Below, in pieces: positions 23,637-34,780 of a stretch of 64,000 nucleotides of DNA (positions are counted from its first letter, which is position 1; every line of letters starts with the position of its first letter). The notes beneath the pieces are model-generated. The model saw only the letters and a program-made list of their open reading frames with translations, ran no database searches and was not told where the DNA came from. A program made the translations under genes and the position numbers. Origin of the DNA: Lactifluus volemus (lineage: Eukaryota > Basidiomycota > Agaricomycetes > Russulales > Russulaceae); assembly GCA_022376515.1 (NCBI GenBank), contig WTXI01000149.1:1-64000 (forward strand), read 5' to 3'.

Positions 23637-24269
23637 GACGGGGGAGTGGCAGACGGGTGTGTTGGGGTGGGGGAAACAAAGGGAAAATTGGGTGGAAGTG
23701 CTGTGGAGGTCGGGTTGGCACGGTTGTGGTCGTCGGCTCGGCCGCGCGACACGCTTTTCGTCGGAGCGCCGCTGGCGCCACGGGCCCGGTTACATGATTA
23801 CGCAAACACACAACTCCGTTGGAAATGAGACATCTTAAATGACAATCCTATAACACAAAATGGCTAGGGAACGAAATTGGCAGATACTACAGCTCAACAA
23901 GAAGAATGTCTGAACGTTGTCCGTAAGCAGTTATTTAATGCTATAAGATCTGAAGCAAATAAGGAGATTTAGCTCCAAGGTCCCTGTAGGAAAATACCCG
24001 ATGGAAGCGACATGCCCATAGTCGATTTGATGAGCCGCGCGAGAGTATTTTGAGTAAACGATCCATCCATAAATCAAAGTACAGTAGTGGCAGACACTTT
24101 AAGCCAGTGGCGGCGAGAGTAGCCGACGGCCATCAAAGAAATATCACGTGACTTGACGCGTCGCAACACGCGACTGACTCGTTTACCGTAATTGATGCAT
24201 CACGCTTCCACATCTACTGTACTCTCTCTCATACAATTTTTTTTACTCAAACACTGACCAGGTGTCGTT
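23637..24269. promoter_or_regulatory. Divergent promoter region between taxilin and BRCA2/Brh2 genes
   Basis: 633 bp separate the two divergently read start codons. Pyrimidine-rich CTCTCTCTCATAC-like sequence lies just ahead of the plus-strand start. No coding sequence seen. Confidence 0.4.
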
Positions 24270-27200
24270 ATGTTTGGTATGTGACTATCTTGTTAACTCT
24301 TCCTTTTCCTCACCGCGCATAGATTCATCTTCCCCTCCTCGTAAGCGACGACGGATGTCCTCTCCTACCTACGATGAACAACTGGCACTTCCTAGTCAAG
24401 AAGAGCTTAGCGCGGTGGATCAACTGGAATATAGTTTGTCTCAGACACCGCTTCATAGTCGTAAGAGCGCAGGCAATGTGCTTTCTATGGGACATTCATC
24501 ACAGGATAGCTTCCGTCCTAGGGTATGCTCTTCGGAGTCTTGTTTTAGGTCGCTTAGCTGACATCATGGACAGGGTCCTCAGGGAGTTATTGATCTATCT
24601 AATCGACGAATCACTACGCCAGTCACTTCTTCATCTCCACGACAACATCCATATCGGGAACATGATGATTCTAATGATCCATTTACATCCTCGTCCAAAC
24701 CCTTCAAGAGTTTCATCCCTGCATCGTCCTCCCATCTTCAGCATACATTTCTCGAGCCTCTATTATTAGATCCAGACGATCGACTAAATGAGCGTGAGGA
24801 GGGTTTAGGAGAATCAATCACCCCAGCGATTGGTTTTACATCCGCCTCGGACCTTGTCACCTCATCTGTTGGCTTCACTTCTGCGTCTGCTCTTGTGGAC
24901 CAACCAGTGTCTATGACTCAACATGGCTCGTCCTCCCCGTCACACTCACAGGATCTTGAAGATAGCGCCTACACCACGGACGCGTTCAAGACTACGGATA
25001 ACTCCAGACCATTTTCAATGTTTACCTCTCTTGGGAAGAAGAATTTGTTCCAACCGAGTGCTACAGCAATTAGGACGGCCCTGGAGCGAGCGAAGCGTTG
25101 GGAAGCGGAAGACGACAGTCTGATCCTTGATGACCCACCAGAAAAAGACCTACATATTACCATGTCCCCGCGCCAGGCCCTGGCGGCTGAGAACATCCCT
25201 CCCCTGCGAACTGGCTCAAGCCCAACTGCTTCTGGGTCAGCAAATGTATCTGGCCATGCAAATGTAGGCTGCAGTGTAGTCGACACCTCAGGTGCAGGTC
25301 AACTCGAAGCAATATCGGCCTTCCAGTCAGCATCAAGTATTACTACTCCAACCCCCCTTGGGAATCGCTCGATCCAGAGGCAGTCTGGTCTTGAAGGAAG
25401 TAGTCTAATGAAGTCCTTCAAATCCCCCCTTCACAAACCATCAGCTACAAGGAATTCCGGGAACTCACCAAGTACACCATCTGTTTTGCACCCCCGTGCT
25501 TCTACTGTTACGAAGAATCCTAGGTCCGCCGTTCTGGACCCTAGTGTCACGCCTATTTCAGGAGCCAAATTCTCCACTCCCCTGTCTGTCAGAGGCACAC
25601 CGATACGCAAGTCACATGCCAAGAAATTTGTCACTCCCTTCAAGACAGGCATGAGACCGGGTGAGGTGGGCCATACCGAGTCCAAGGCCCGCTATGATTC
25701 AGAGAGGGTCAGCGTTGCATCCAGATTCGGCACAGATAGTGCGCCATCCACGACCGATCAGCGTGTAAGGCCCACGAGGAGACGGTTCTTCGACCTTTGT
25801 ATGTTATTAATGAACATGTGCTTACCGGCACTCCTGACATGACTTTGCAGCGGTTCCATGTGGCAGGAAGACGTTAGCCTCGTCGGGCTTTCGGCCTGGA
25901 AGTCTCGGTCCCGAGGCACTCGCAGGAATGGGACTGTAAGTCTTTTGCTTAGTATCTGTTCTCCATTGTGACGCCATCATACAAACGTCAGAGATGTAGC
26001 TGAGCTGCATAATTTGGACCGGAACTCTCCCAAGCAACATCAATTCCCAGTTTTCTCCAAGGATAGTCAGAATACTAACTCCACCCCACCCGTCCTCCAA
26101 GGACCCATCGATGCATTCCGTGAGCTGAAAGTCATTGGTGGCAGTTTAGCCACGCAGGAGTGGGTCGACAATCATTGGTTCCTAATTCTTTGGAAGTTAG
26201 CCGGAATGGTTACTCTCGACCCAGAGAACGAGCTTGATGTAAATCGGAAGCGATGGAGCTGGACAGAGACAATGCACCAGTTGCGATATCGGTGCGTTTT
26301 TTTTCGGTTCCTTGACGATACCCACCGAGTCTCCTTCCATAGTTATGAAAAGGAACTTTACGGTGGAGCACGTCCGGCACTTCGCCTCATTGCGGCGCAG
26401 GATACCTCCGCAGGTCTTCACATGGTTCTTTGCGTCTCGGACATCACCTGGTCAGAAGGTGGTACCGGCGAAGATGGTCTACCGGTCGTGCCCCATCCGA
26501 CTCTTGAACTCACCGATGGCTGGTATTGTTTGCGGGCGCGAGTAGACGAAGTACTCGCTCGCGCGACACGCCGAGGCGTGATTCGCGTCGGACGTAAGAT
26601 TGCCGTCTCTGGCGCGTCGGTGCGCTTTTCGGTCTCTGCTGCAACGCATGCATAGGACTGACATGAAATAGATACCACGAGATACAGAACCATGCGAGGT
26701 CCTGGAAGCATACAGCAAAGTCGAATTAAACCTGACAGGTAACGGGGCTCACCTCGCACCCTGGTACGCCAAGTTAGGCTTCCAACAGCACCCTGCAATA
26801 GCTACGCTCCACAAACTCTCGCCAGATGGGGGAACGGTTCCGTGTCTCGAATTGGTTGTCACCAAGGTTTGTAAATTCGCCTGTCTGCGTTGGCTAACTT
26901 GCTGAGCGACGTAGGTGTATCCTATAGCGTTCCTCGAGTTTCATAAGGATGCAGACGGGAAAGTCACGCGCGAAGGTCCCAGGCGCGAGAAGGAGGAGCT
27001 AGCTGTGCACGACGCGTGGGCTGTAGGTTTCTGAATATAAGTGCTTGATAATTTCACTTACTCTCGTTCAGCGGAAGCGCGAGCGCGAGTACCAGCGGCT
27101 TCGGAAGGAAGCAGAGGACAAGCAGAGGCTCTTGCTTGACTGGGCTCAACGCTTCGAAGCTAAATCTGGTTCATGGCATCCAGGAGACGACGGTGCATCT

Positions 27201-27828
27201 CTAACCTGCTCCAACCTGTCTCACTCTGATCCATAACGCGCAGAGGAGATGCCGAGTCATATCGAATCACTATTTGACGAGTGCGAGTATTCATCCGATC
27301 CCAGCTCGGTTTTGCGTCGTACTACTAGTCGAGCTGAAGCTGGCTGGCTCTCGCGCTTCGCGAGAGAACGTGCCGAGCAGGAACGCGAATCAATCGAGCT
27401 GGGAATTGAGCGCGAACTGCAGGTACGGTAGCTTTTCCATCTCGTTCCAACCCAATGCTCAAGGAAAGGTTAGTCTACATGTCCTCCGCGCGAAGTGCGC
27501 AACTTCCGCGTCCTGCTGATGCGCGATGCACGCGCGACACGAAGACCTGCGCGTCGCCTGGTCGAGCTCACGGTCTGGGAGGTGCTCTCGTTGGCGTTTG
27601 ACGGAGCGCCAGTGGGGCAATTCAAGGAGGGTCAGCGTTTCCAGGTCAGTCCCTCGTGTAGCACCCGTTTGATGGTCGCTTATTAGAGGTTTTCCTTTTT
27701 TCCCCTTCTGTTGACACTAGGTTACGAATCTCCTTCCGACGCAGAAGACCGCGTGGATGGATCGCGGCGTGGACGATTCACATGTGTATCTCAGTACAAG
27801 CAAAATTTCCCGATGGTCCAAACTGTAG
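24270..27828 (+). CDS. BRH2: BRCA2/Brh2 homologue, recombination mediator
   Basis: Loads Rad51 on single-stranded DNA during homologous recombination, in the nucleus. Twelve exons (24270-24276, 24323-24522, 24574-25798, 25851-25935, 25992-26291, 26343-26619, 26672-26866, 26915-27022, 27072-27168, 27244-27422, 27474-27644, 27721-27828) sum to 983 codons in frame. Near the N-terminus is PPRKRRRMSS, a possible nuclear signal. Two GFTSAS motifs (about residues 156 and 169) and FTSLGKK...ALERAKRW (about 219-247) resemble BRC repeats. The DNA-binding part starts with WVDNHWFLILWKLAGM (helical domain, about 555-575). OB1 follows (LCVSDITW, LELTDGWYCLRARVD, APWYAKLGF), then a charged helical tower (RKREREYQRLRKEAEDKQRL) and OB2 (VELTVWEVLSL, VYLSTSKISRW). 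It ends in OB2; OB3 is absent. Confidence 0.92.
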
Positions 27829-28621
27829 TAATACCCAGGTATCATCGATACCCTACCCGGAGCCCTTCCCTGACAATATCATGTAAACCAAGTATCACGT
27901 CTTTGTGCTGTTTTATAATTCTTTTCCTATCTTCCGCGGATCCCAATTCAAACCCGAATGTATTATAGAACAACATATCCCGAGGCGCACGGTGTGAGGG
28001 ACACTGCATCAGAAAAATATTACTCAGCTTCCTGGCAGTGTAACCCTTTATCAAGAAACGAGTGGTAAATGATCTGCGAGAACATCTGACGTAGGTAGAT
28101 CAGTAGTGATATCTCCGATGGCCGATGGCAGTGTTCTGCATGCCAAGAAGCCCTGTTCCAGCTTACTGACTCGGACGTTGCGGTCTCCGTCCGCGAATCT
28201 GCGCGGGCGCGGGAAAGAAAGTTTAAGGTCAAACCTTACTAGTACGGCTGTGCCTAGCTATTGACGACGACTTCTTTTCCCTATTATAAAATGAGGGGCC
28301 ATCATTGAACCCAATGCAGTTGTTTCGGAGGGCGATGGACCCGTTGTTATCATAGAGACCTACGTGGCGAGAGTTGAAAAGTCCACTGTTTCGATAATCG
28401 GATCATTCTGGGGGCAGAAGAACTCCAGTTGAGAGGGGTACTTGTACCACGCACGCAGAAACCCCAACCACGGGTCTGAATTGCGATTTGGTTGCACGTT
28501 GGTCGCAATCCGAGTCGAGAACGTTGTCGCGGCAGACCATACAAGGAAGGTAAGTCACACGACTGGCACTCACACACGGTTTTTCGACCCCACTGCCAAG
28601 ACTCCTCATCTGTTGCCCAAC
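27829..28621. other. Intergenic, no gene recognised
   Basis: Holds the BRCA2-homologue 3' flank and the upstream region of the next gene. A TATTATAAAATGAGGGG sequence (28282-28299) resembles the family TATA box, but no family coding sequence follows. Short frames at 28442-28789 overlap the first exon of the next gene. Confidence 0.4.
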
Positions 28622-30006
28622 ATGGCTTGGATGAAGCAGGTGACATCGTTAACACTTCACGCGAACAATGCTCGAGCTGTATGTGCGACCTCCCGTTTCG
28701 TCTCTCTGGTGGAGAGCCGTCTGCGGGGGGTTCGATTCATTGGTGACACGATCTCATGCCCTTTGGGTCCGAAACAACGCATTGATTAATAGTTGCCCCA
28801 GGTCACGCCGCAAGCACTCCCGCCCTTTTCGAAAATTCGAATGACGTCTCACCTTCTTTGGCCACGCGACACCCCTCTTTCTCCGGCACCACAGCCCAGA
28901 AAAGCCTGAGTACACGCACTCAGAGGTTCGACCGAGTGTTCGATGTTCTGTCCACCGCTCTCAATCACGCTCGTTCCAAGAAGAGTTCATTACAAGTTCG
29001 AAGCAGTGACTGGCTCTATCTCTTCGATCTTGCCACCAACCCAGAACAGCTCGAACGCGCATCGGGCCAATTTTCGGCGTTCATCGAGTGTCGTAGACAG
29101 TTTCGAGATCAACACGTCACTGCATTCGTTCGTGCGTTTTGCGTTTTGACAAATTTTTATCGTAACGGTTTGTTCTAAATCTTTCTCTTCACAGGCCGTT
29201 GTGCGGAGCTTCGCTGTCCCCAGCTCGCCTTGACTGTTTTCAGCAACCGCCCCGCTTATCGCATGGACCTCACGCTCCCTGCTGCTCGTCAACTATTGTA
29301 TGCCCTACACGAGGAGCACAAGCTCTCTGATGTGGCCACCTTGGTTGCCCTTTACCCGTTGTACAACCTTCCCGCGCTCTCTTCCGATCCCATCAGCTCA
29401 GCGCTCCTCATTTCGGCCTGCCTTCGCGAAGCACGGGCCTCTGGCCCTGGCTCTAGATACGCATGGACGATGGCTGCGACGCTTCTGCCCCATTTTGAAC
29501 AGCTACTGACTGAGACCCCTCCTATACCTATTCCGATTCCTATAGAGAAGAACCGCTTTCAAGAAAATTGTTGGATGTATCATGCCATGTTGAGCATTCT
29601 TGAATCGCTCACTGTGCTGGATCAGGATACTAGTCGGGTCACGGAGTGGTGCGAGAAGAGTGGTTACGGATTGTCAAGTAAGATCAGTTGATACCAGTTA
29701 CAAAACACATGCGTCTGCTGTGCATCGCGACGTTTACTAACATGGCGGGCCCGTGCTTCGCTATGGCCAGATGATCCATCGGGAGATTTGATCAAGCGAG
29801 GAAACAGCGACGGTAGAGTACAGATTCAGAAGTTGAGAGGCCGTTTTCCAACAAAAGGCAATCAACTGAAGAGCCGAGCGCCCGAGAATGATTTTGATTT
29901 AGATCGCAAATTCTCTTTAGGCCGATCACCGAAATATGACGGTAACCTATCTGAGGATGGCCTGTCCCTTGACAGAACTCTGATGTGCCCAGGGAGGAAC
30001 GAGTAA
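28622..30006 (+). CDS. Probable mitochondrial helical-repeat protein (mS27/PPR-like)
   Basis: Four exons (28622-28742, 28802-29131, 29195-29677, 29771-30006) total 389 codons, all junctions phase-compatible. The N-terminus MAWMKQVTSLTLHANNARAV is rich in Arg, Ser and Ala and nearly free of acidic residues, consistent with a mitochondrial presequence. The body is a run of amphipathic helices (RVFDVLSTALNHARSKKSSL, WLYLFDLATNPEQLERA, RQLLYALHEEHKLSDVATL, LLISACLREARASG), resembling the helical pairs of mitochondrial ribosomal protein mS27 or PPR proteins. The C-terminal exon is basic (RVQIQKLRGRFPTKGNQLKS). The assignment rests on general resemblance only; gene boundaries are better supported than function. 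Confidence 0.5.
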
Positions 30007-31209
30007 CAGTCCCGATTATCGCCAACTTTATGTGTTTCATCGTTAGTGTATCACAAATGCACGTCAAACTCAACATTTTCTGCATCTGCGTTGCTAAACC
30101 AACTACTATAATCATGTCTTGCTAGCCAACTTAGAAGTCGCCCAATAGAAGACCATCTCATAATATCGTACGGTTGTATATACAATATTCATACCACGGC
30201 AAGTAGACTGATAGCTGCGTGACGGAGATGACAACTGGCGGGCCTAAGGGCCTTTTCTCACATGAAGTTAAATGACAGACCGATAGAGGGTTCAATTTTC
30301 CTCCGAGTCCTGTAGAGAACTGCTGGTTTTGCAAATTGACGTAGTACGAGACAACTGTTTGAAGCGATGCCGGCGGCTGAATATGTTTCGCTTGGCAGGG
30401 ACGGCCGCCACTAGTACGAGTACACCGCACAACTCGGAGTATTGGTTGATCGTTGGCTCATCCTACTGTAGGGAGCCGGAGTTAACAGAACGGATGAGCG
30501 TAGATCCCGCGAAAGAATGGCAAGGGAAGTGATGATAAAGACGTGCCAGGTGGGGATAAGGACCTTCACTGCAGTGTTGTGCCGGTCGCAAGACTGTCGT
30601 TAAAGTCGCCGACTGTCACCGATGTGACTTCTCGCAACCAAACCATGACCACGACCTTATTGAGTGCCAGGGGGTGTCCCAGTATATTATGTAATGCAAT
30701 TGATATTTGCATTGTATGTACATAATGGGATATCGTGTTCGCACGATGAGTTCAAAATTACCTTAAGTAGAATAGGTCTGATGTAGCCACGACCCTTGCG
30801 CACACAGAGGCAGGACCCCATGGCAGTGATCATGGCAGGAGCTGGCACCCGCAAAGTCACGGACGTGTGACCGTTGACGACCTTTAGTGACTTTCTCACG
30901 ATTTACGGTCAGTGACTTTGGCCTGAGGTCACCGACCGGCACAACACTGCTTCACTGGCAGGTTCCGACGTTACGGAAAGAGAAGGGCGCAAGGGGGGAA
31001 CCGCGACTCGGACGGTCTCCACGGAGTCTTTTTCCAGTGTTGTTGGGCTAGTCTTTCCTCAAACACCCTTTTTTTCCTTTTTGTTCTTCATAATACACTG
31101 TTTGATGTCTCCGTTATGGGCGTCATGTCGACATATAAAGTGAGAGTCCCTTCACCTCTGGGACGTACCGAACTCCTCTGACAGCTCAAAGTCAAAGTAA
31201 TCTCTGCAA
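30007..31209. other. Intergenic, contains a hAT-type MITE
   Basis: No gene seen. The only recognised structure is the transposon at 30572-30949. A TATA-like ACATATAAAG lies at 31131-31140, upstream of family copy E. Confidence 0.45.
30572..30949. mobile_element. hAT-type MITE, 378 bp
   Basis: Terminal inverted repeats CAGTGTTGTGCCGGTC (30572-30587) and its exact complement (30934-30949) are flanked by a perfect 8-bp duplication CTTCACTG (30564-30571 and 30950-30957). Ends starting CAGTG and 8-bp target duplications are hallmarks of hAT transposons. The interior has no coding capacity, so it must have been mobilised in trans. Intact ends and a perfect duplication suggest recent insertion. Confidence 0.9.
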
Positions 31210-32008
31210 ATGAACCACTCTCTTTACGGAGCCACTCCCCCAGCTGAAGTCCCCCTTGAAATGGCCAACGAATCGTTGTCTGCCAGTGTCCCTCCCCTGC
31301 ATTCTCAACGTGGTCCTGTGCAGCATCGTGAGACCGAAGTAACTTCTGCGCACCGCTCATCTCAATCTTAATGACTTATTGTCGCATATCGATCTCCTCT
31401 AGCCCTCTCTTCCCCCAACGAGCTACACTAGTTACGGACCTCCTGTCCGATACTATGCCAGTTGTACTACAGGCTATGATGAAGCGCCATGCCGAGCCCA
31501 GGTGAGCTGACACTTACTCCTCGTCCCTTTTTTTCTCCTCTCATCGACGACGGATCCTCCTAAGGGTTTTGTGGAACATTACCGAGGACCCAGGATTGTC
31601 GGGCACAGTGGCCCTCAAGCTCCTACTGGGCCTGCACAATATGTTTCTGATTTCCCTGTCACTCCTGGCCCAGCCCAGGTAGAGAACTATGCGCCATCCC
31701 TCCCTATCTGTGTTTGTCTTTGCTTCTACACAATGCATGTGCTGGTTTATCTGACTTGGTCTGCCGCTTCAGGGAATGCCAAATGACGGCACCATCGGGT
31801 GTGAACCCCCGCTTAACGTAGCGGCCACTTCGCATAGGACTCCCGGCATGGTGTATCCCAGAATATCGACTGTGGGAGACCTCAAACGTCTTGCTAGTCG
31901 ATACCTTTACAGCCCTGACGCCCGTGTTGACAAGGTTCGCATGAGACACAGCCGCCGCTCTGGTAAGGTCAAGGTGATGATCTTGCTTGAGATAGACGAC
32001 ATGATATA
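31210..32008 (+). CDS. Small lineage-specific family protein, copy E (spliced)
   Basis: Function unknown; the only plus-strand member in the window. Exons by eye: MNHSLYGATPPAEVPLEMAN (ATG 31210-31212) to HRETE, donor GTAACT; an exon from 31442 or slightly upstream containing TSYTSYGPPVRYYAS; an exon beginning near 31566 with GFVEHYRGPRIVGHSG; and a last exon from about 31773, MPNDGTIGCEPPLNVAATSH to RRSGKVKVMILLEIDDMI, stop 32006-32008. The last exon is closely similar to copies C and D (LASRYLYSPDARVDKVRMRH), while the N-terminal Pro/Tyr-rich part is divergent. A TATAAAG box lies about 75 bp upstream of the ATG. Confidence 0.6.
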
Positions 32009-32821
32009 AAGGATACATCCTTTGGAAGACGAGATGCTATAAGAGATATATAGACTTATCGACTTCAAGTTATTTGGTGTTGTGCTTCTCTATGCATATG
32101 TTTCTGGAAGTAATGGAATTTCGCTACCTTTCCCCCCAAGTCATGGCAATGAAAACTCTGTCGCGCGTCTTACATTTCCCACATCATCAACCCCCGCCGC
32201 CCTTTCTGCATAGCCCTCTCTGCCAGCACTGCTATCTGCGCGCCCTCAACCTTCGGTCGCTGCCTGATGTTAAGGACCGCCAGGGCAGCCAAGATACATA
32301 TATTATATGCGCACACAACCAGCTCGTAACAAGATACAGAGTACAGTTAGTGTCAAGGTAGAATGTGACGGCAACAGCCGACAGAAGGATCAGAGTGCAA
32401 GCTGTGCTTCAAACAGCAGGCCTTCTGAAACAGAGGTTCAAGTTATGGAGCGAACAATCACGAAGTGCTTCGAAGGTATTAGGTCGTTCAAAGTAGACTG
32501 CCAAAAACTGCGTGGTGCCATCCTTCTGCGTGAATGTCTGTCAGTGTATTACACTCATCTAAGAGTAAGTAGAATATACGCGGCAGAGGAGAGGACATAT
32601 CATCAGGAACAGTTCCGAACGAGCTTTACAGGCTGAATCTGAATCACAGCCAAACGGTCGAGAGAAGAGCCTTCTACGTAGTAAGACTTCGGGCACCCTT
32701 GAGCTACACAAGCAGTGTGAGATGGCTGTGAATCTACTTCTCAGTATAGAACGAGGTGACTCTGCGTTCGGTGAACGTTGCTGAAGTGTGAGGGATAGAG
32801 CGGAAAAACAGATTCTACGGA

Positions 32822-32826
32822 GGAGC
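32822..32826. repeat. Target-site duplication of the Copia element (left)
   Basis: GGAGC immediately before the left LTR; the identical GGAGC is at 47269-47273 after the right LTR. Confidence 0.9.
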
Positions 32827-33224
32827 TGTTGTAATATAAACTCAGCGAAAAAGAAAAGAAAAACGCTATTATTTCTTTGTATCTAACCTGTTGTAATATA
32901 AACTATGTTGTAGGTTAGGTGACGGTGCTATGATGAAGCGAGGAAGATAATACTACTCACCTCAGCGAAAAAGAAAAGAAAAACGCTGAGGGAAGGGAGA
33001 AAACGCACAATGCGCATTTATGTACTGATGGCCTGATGGGTACCATGTGAAACAAGCTGTGGAGCGGAAGGTACTCGAAGGGCACGAAAATGGGCAGGGT
33101 AAGCCCGAGTAAGGTAGCAAGAGAGCAAAATAGTCTAAACTACGAAGGCGAAGGATCATCAACAGTGGTGGTCCGTGCGCGGCCACTTTAGGGCTGGTCA
33201 ATAAACGAAGATGAAATCACAACA
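32827..33224 (-). repeat. 3' LTR of the Copia element
   Basis: 398 bp, read on the minus strand from TGTTGTGATTTC to TATTACAACA, with inverted TGTTGT/ACAACA ends. Nearly identical to 46871-47268. Contains an internal duplicated CAGCGAAAAAGAAAAGAAAA segment. Confidence 0.92.
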
Positions 33225-33231
33225 CACCCCC

Positions 33232-33320
33232 TCAGACCTCAAAGTGCAAGCCCATTTCGCGAGCAAAACGCTGATGCTTCTCGCGCACTGACCCTTTTGT
33301 GAAAATGTCCGCTATCTGAT
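33232..33320 (-). CDS. Copia pol C-terminal fragment
   Basis: The last codons of the Copia polyprotein (NQIADIFTKGSVREKHQR to LHFEV, stop 33232-33234). ADIFTK is the conserved end of Copia RNase H. It is cut from the rest of pol at 34784 by the hAT-like insertion; GDQI is on the far side. Confidence 0.85.
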
Positions 33321-33514
33321 TAGTGATGGACACGGGTCGGGGTATACCCACCGGGTTGCGGGTAGGGGTATCCCTGGGCCGGGGTCTCGGGTACGATTTT
33401 GCTGGCCCGCACCAAACCCATACCCGAGGGCGCGGGTGGGGGTATCCTGGGAAGTGGTACAGGGGGGCAGGGCAATGGTAACAGGAGCAGTAGAGGAGAG
33501 GGGGCAATGCAACA

Positions 33515-34075
33515 CGCCTTGAGTCTGAGTCCAGAATCGGTGGGGGAAGCGGTAGAGGGCAGGGGGCTGTGCCACACGCCAGTCGCAGGCGTCAGGCGCA
33601 CGGGCGGTCGCAACGGCGCCGGCAGCACGACCCTGACGCCAAGGACCTCGACCCAGTGCGACTCCGAGGCCGGAAGCGGTGGGGGAAGCGGTAGAGGGGA
33701 GGGCGCCGTGCCCACATCGGTCGCAGGCGTTGGGCGCACGGATGGTCACAACGGCGCCGCCAGCGTGATCCTGACGCCAAGGACCTCGACCCGGTGCGAC
33801 TCCGAGTCCAGAAGGGGCAGGGGAAGCGGTAGAGGGGAGGAGGCCGTACCACACATCGGTCGCAGGCGTTGGGTGTTCTGACAGTCACAACGGTGACGCC
33901 AGCGCGATCCTGACGCCAAGGACATCGACGCGGTGTGACTCCGAGGCCGGAAGCGGTGGGGGAAGCGGTAGAGGGGGGGCGCCGTGCCACACATCGGTCG
34001 CAGGCGTCGAGCGCTCTGGCGGTCGCAACGGCGCCGCCAGCGCGATCCCGACGCCAAGGACGTCGACGGGGTGCG
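33515..34075. repeat. GC-rich tandem repeat, about 4 units of ~137 bp
   Basis: Repeated blocks of GGAAGCGGTGGGGGAAGCGG, CGTGCCACACATCGGTCGCA, GGTCGCAACGGCGCCGCCAG and CTGACGCCAAGGACCTCGAC recur about four times with small differences, inside the hAT-like element. Long frames on both strands come from this composition and are not genes. Confidence 0.85.
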
Positions 34076-34573
34076 ATGGGATCCATCCCTCATCGAAGGG
34101 AACGAAGGGGAACGAAGGGGAACGAAGGGAGGGCAAGGAAATGGAAGTTAGAAACTGAAAAAGAGAACTACAGAAAAGTCAGAAAAGTTATTGAGGTGGA
34201 AGAGTAGGTGACATACCTAGCAATACCTGAGAGGGAAGCACCCTTCAGGCATCCCAACACCCATCCAACACGAGGCAGAAGCAAAGCAGAAGAGAGAGCA
34301 GAAAGAGCCTGAGGACCAGTAAAGGAGAGGCGCTCCGATAGAGGACGCACCGGAAACGCACCGGAAACTTGTTGACAGCGGAGACAGTGGTGAAGGCCAC
34401 GAAGCGAGTGGCAAAGTGAGAGAGAGTTGCGGGAGAACCAAAAAATCATGAGATGAGCAAAGAGGGCGGATGGCAACAACAATGGCGACGACACGGCAAA
34501 GGGAAACGAAAAGAAAATAGCAGAATAGGGCAAGCAGCTATTGAAGTAAGCCATAGGACTGCAAGCAGTCCCA

Positions 34574-34665
34574 GCCTTGATGGTGTAATGGTAAACTGAT
34601 AATTTGCTTAAATTGCTGCATGCACAGGTTGAGGGTTCGAATCTGCCAATGTGCAATTTTATTTT
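34574..34665 (+). other. tRNA-like segment (A and B box)
   Basis: A TGGTGTAATGG A-box-like motif (34578-34588) is followed about 45 bp later by GGGTTCGAATCTG, a B-box-like motif (34634-34646), then by a T-rich ATTTTATTTTT tract. The acceptor and T stems do not pair well, so this is probably a degenerate tRNA-derived sequence and not a functional tRNA gene. Confidence 0.4.
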
Positions 34666-34780
34666 TCTGACCCGCAGCTAAACCTGCGGGAAATCCCGTA
34701 CCCCAGGCACGGGTGCGGGTTTTCCCGGGGTACGGGTACGGGTACCTCTGGAGATACCCCAGGGTTACCCACGTCCATCA

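Noticed and set aside
32827..33224. Reading 32827-33224 and 46871-47268 as independent solo repeats
   Set aside because: The matching GGAGC duplications and the Copia pol ends between them show they are the two LTRs of one element.
33312..34136. Long frames on both strands rich in Arg/Pro/Ser/Ala (for example 33399-33881, 33592-34086)
   Set aside because: They fall in GC-rich tandem repeats of a non-coding hAT-like element and change frame between units.
34574..34665. A functional tRNA gene
   Set aside because: A- and B-box-like motifs are present but the acceptor and T stems do not pair and no clear anticodon arm forms; kept only as tRNA-like.
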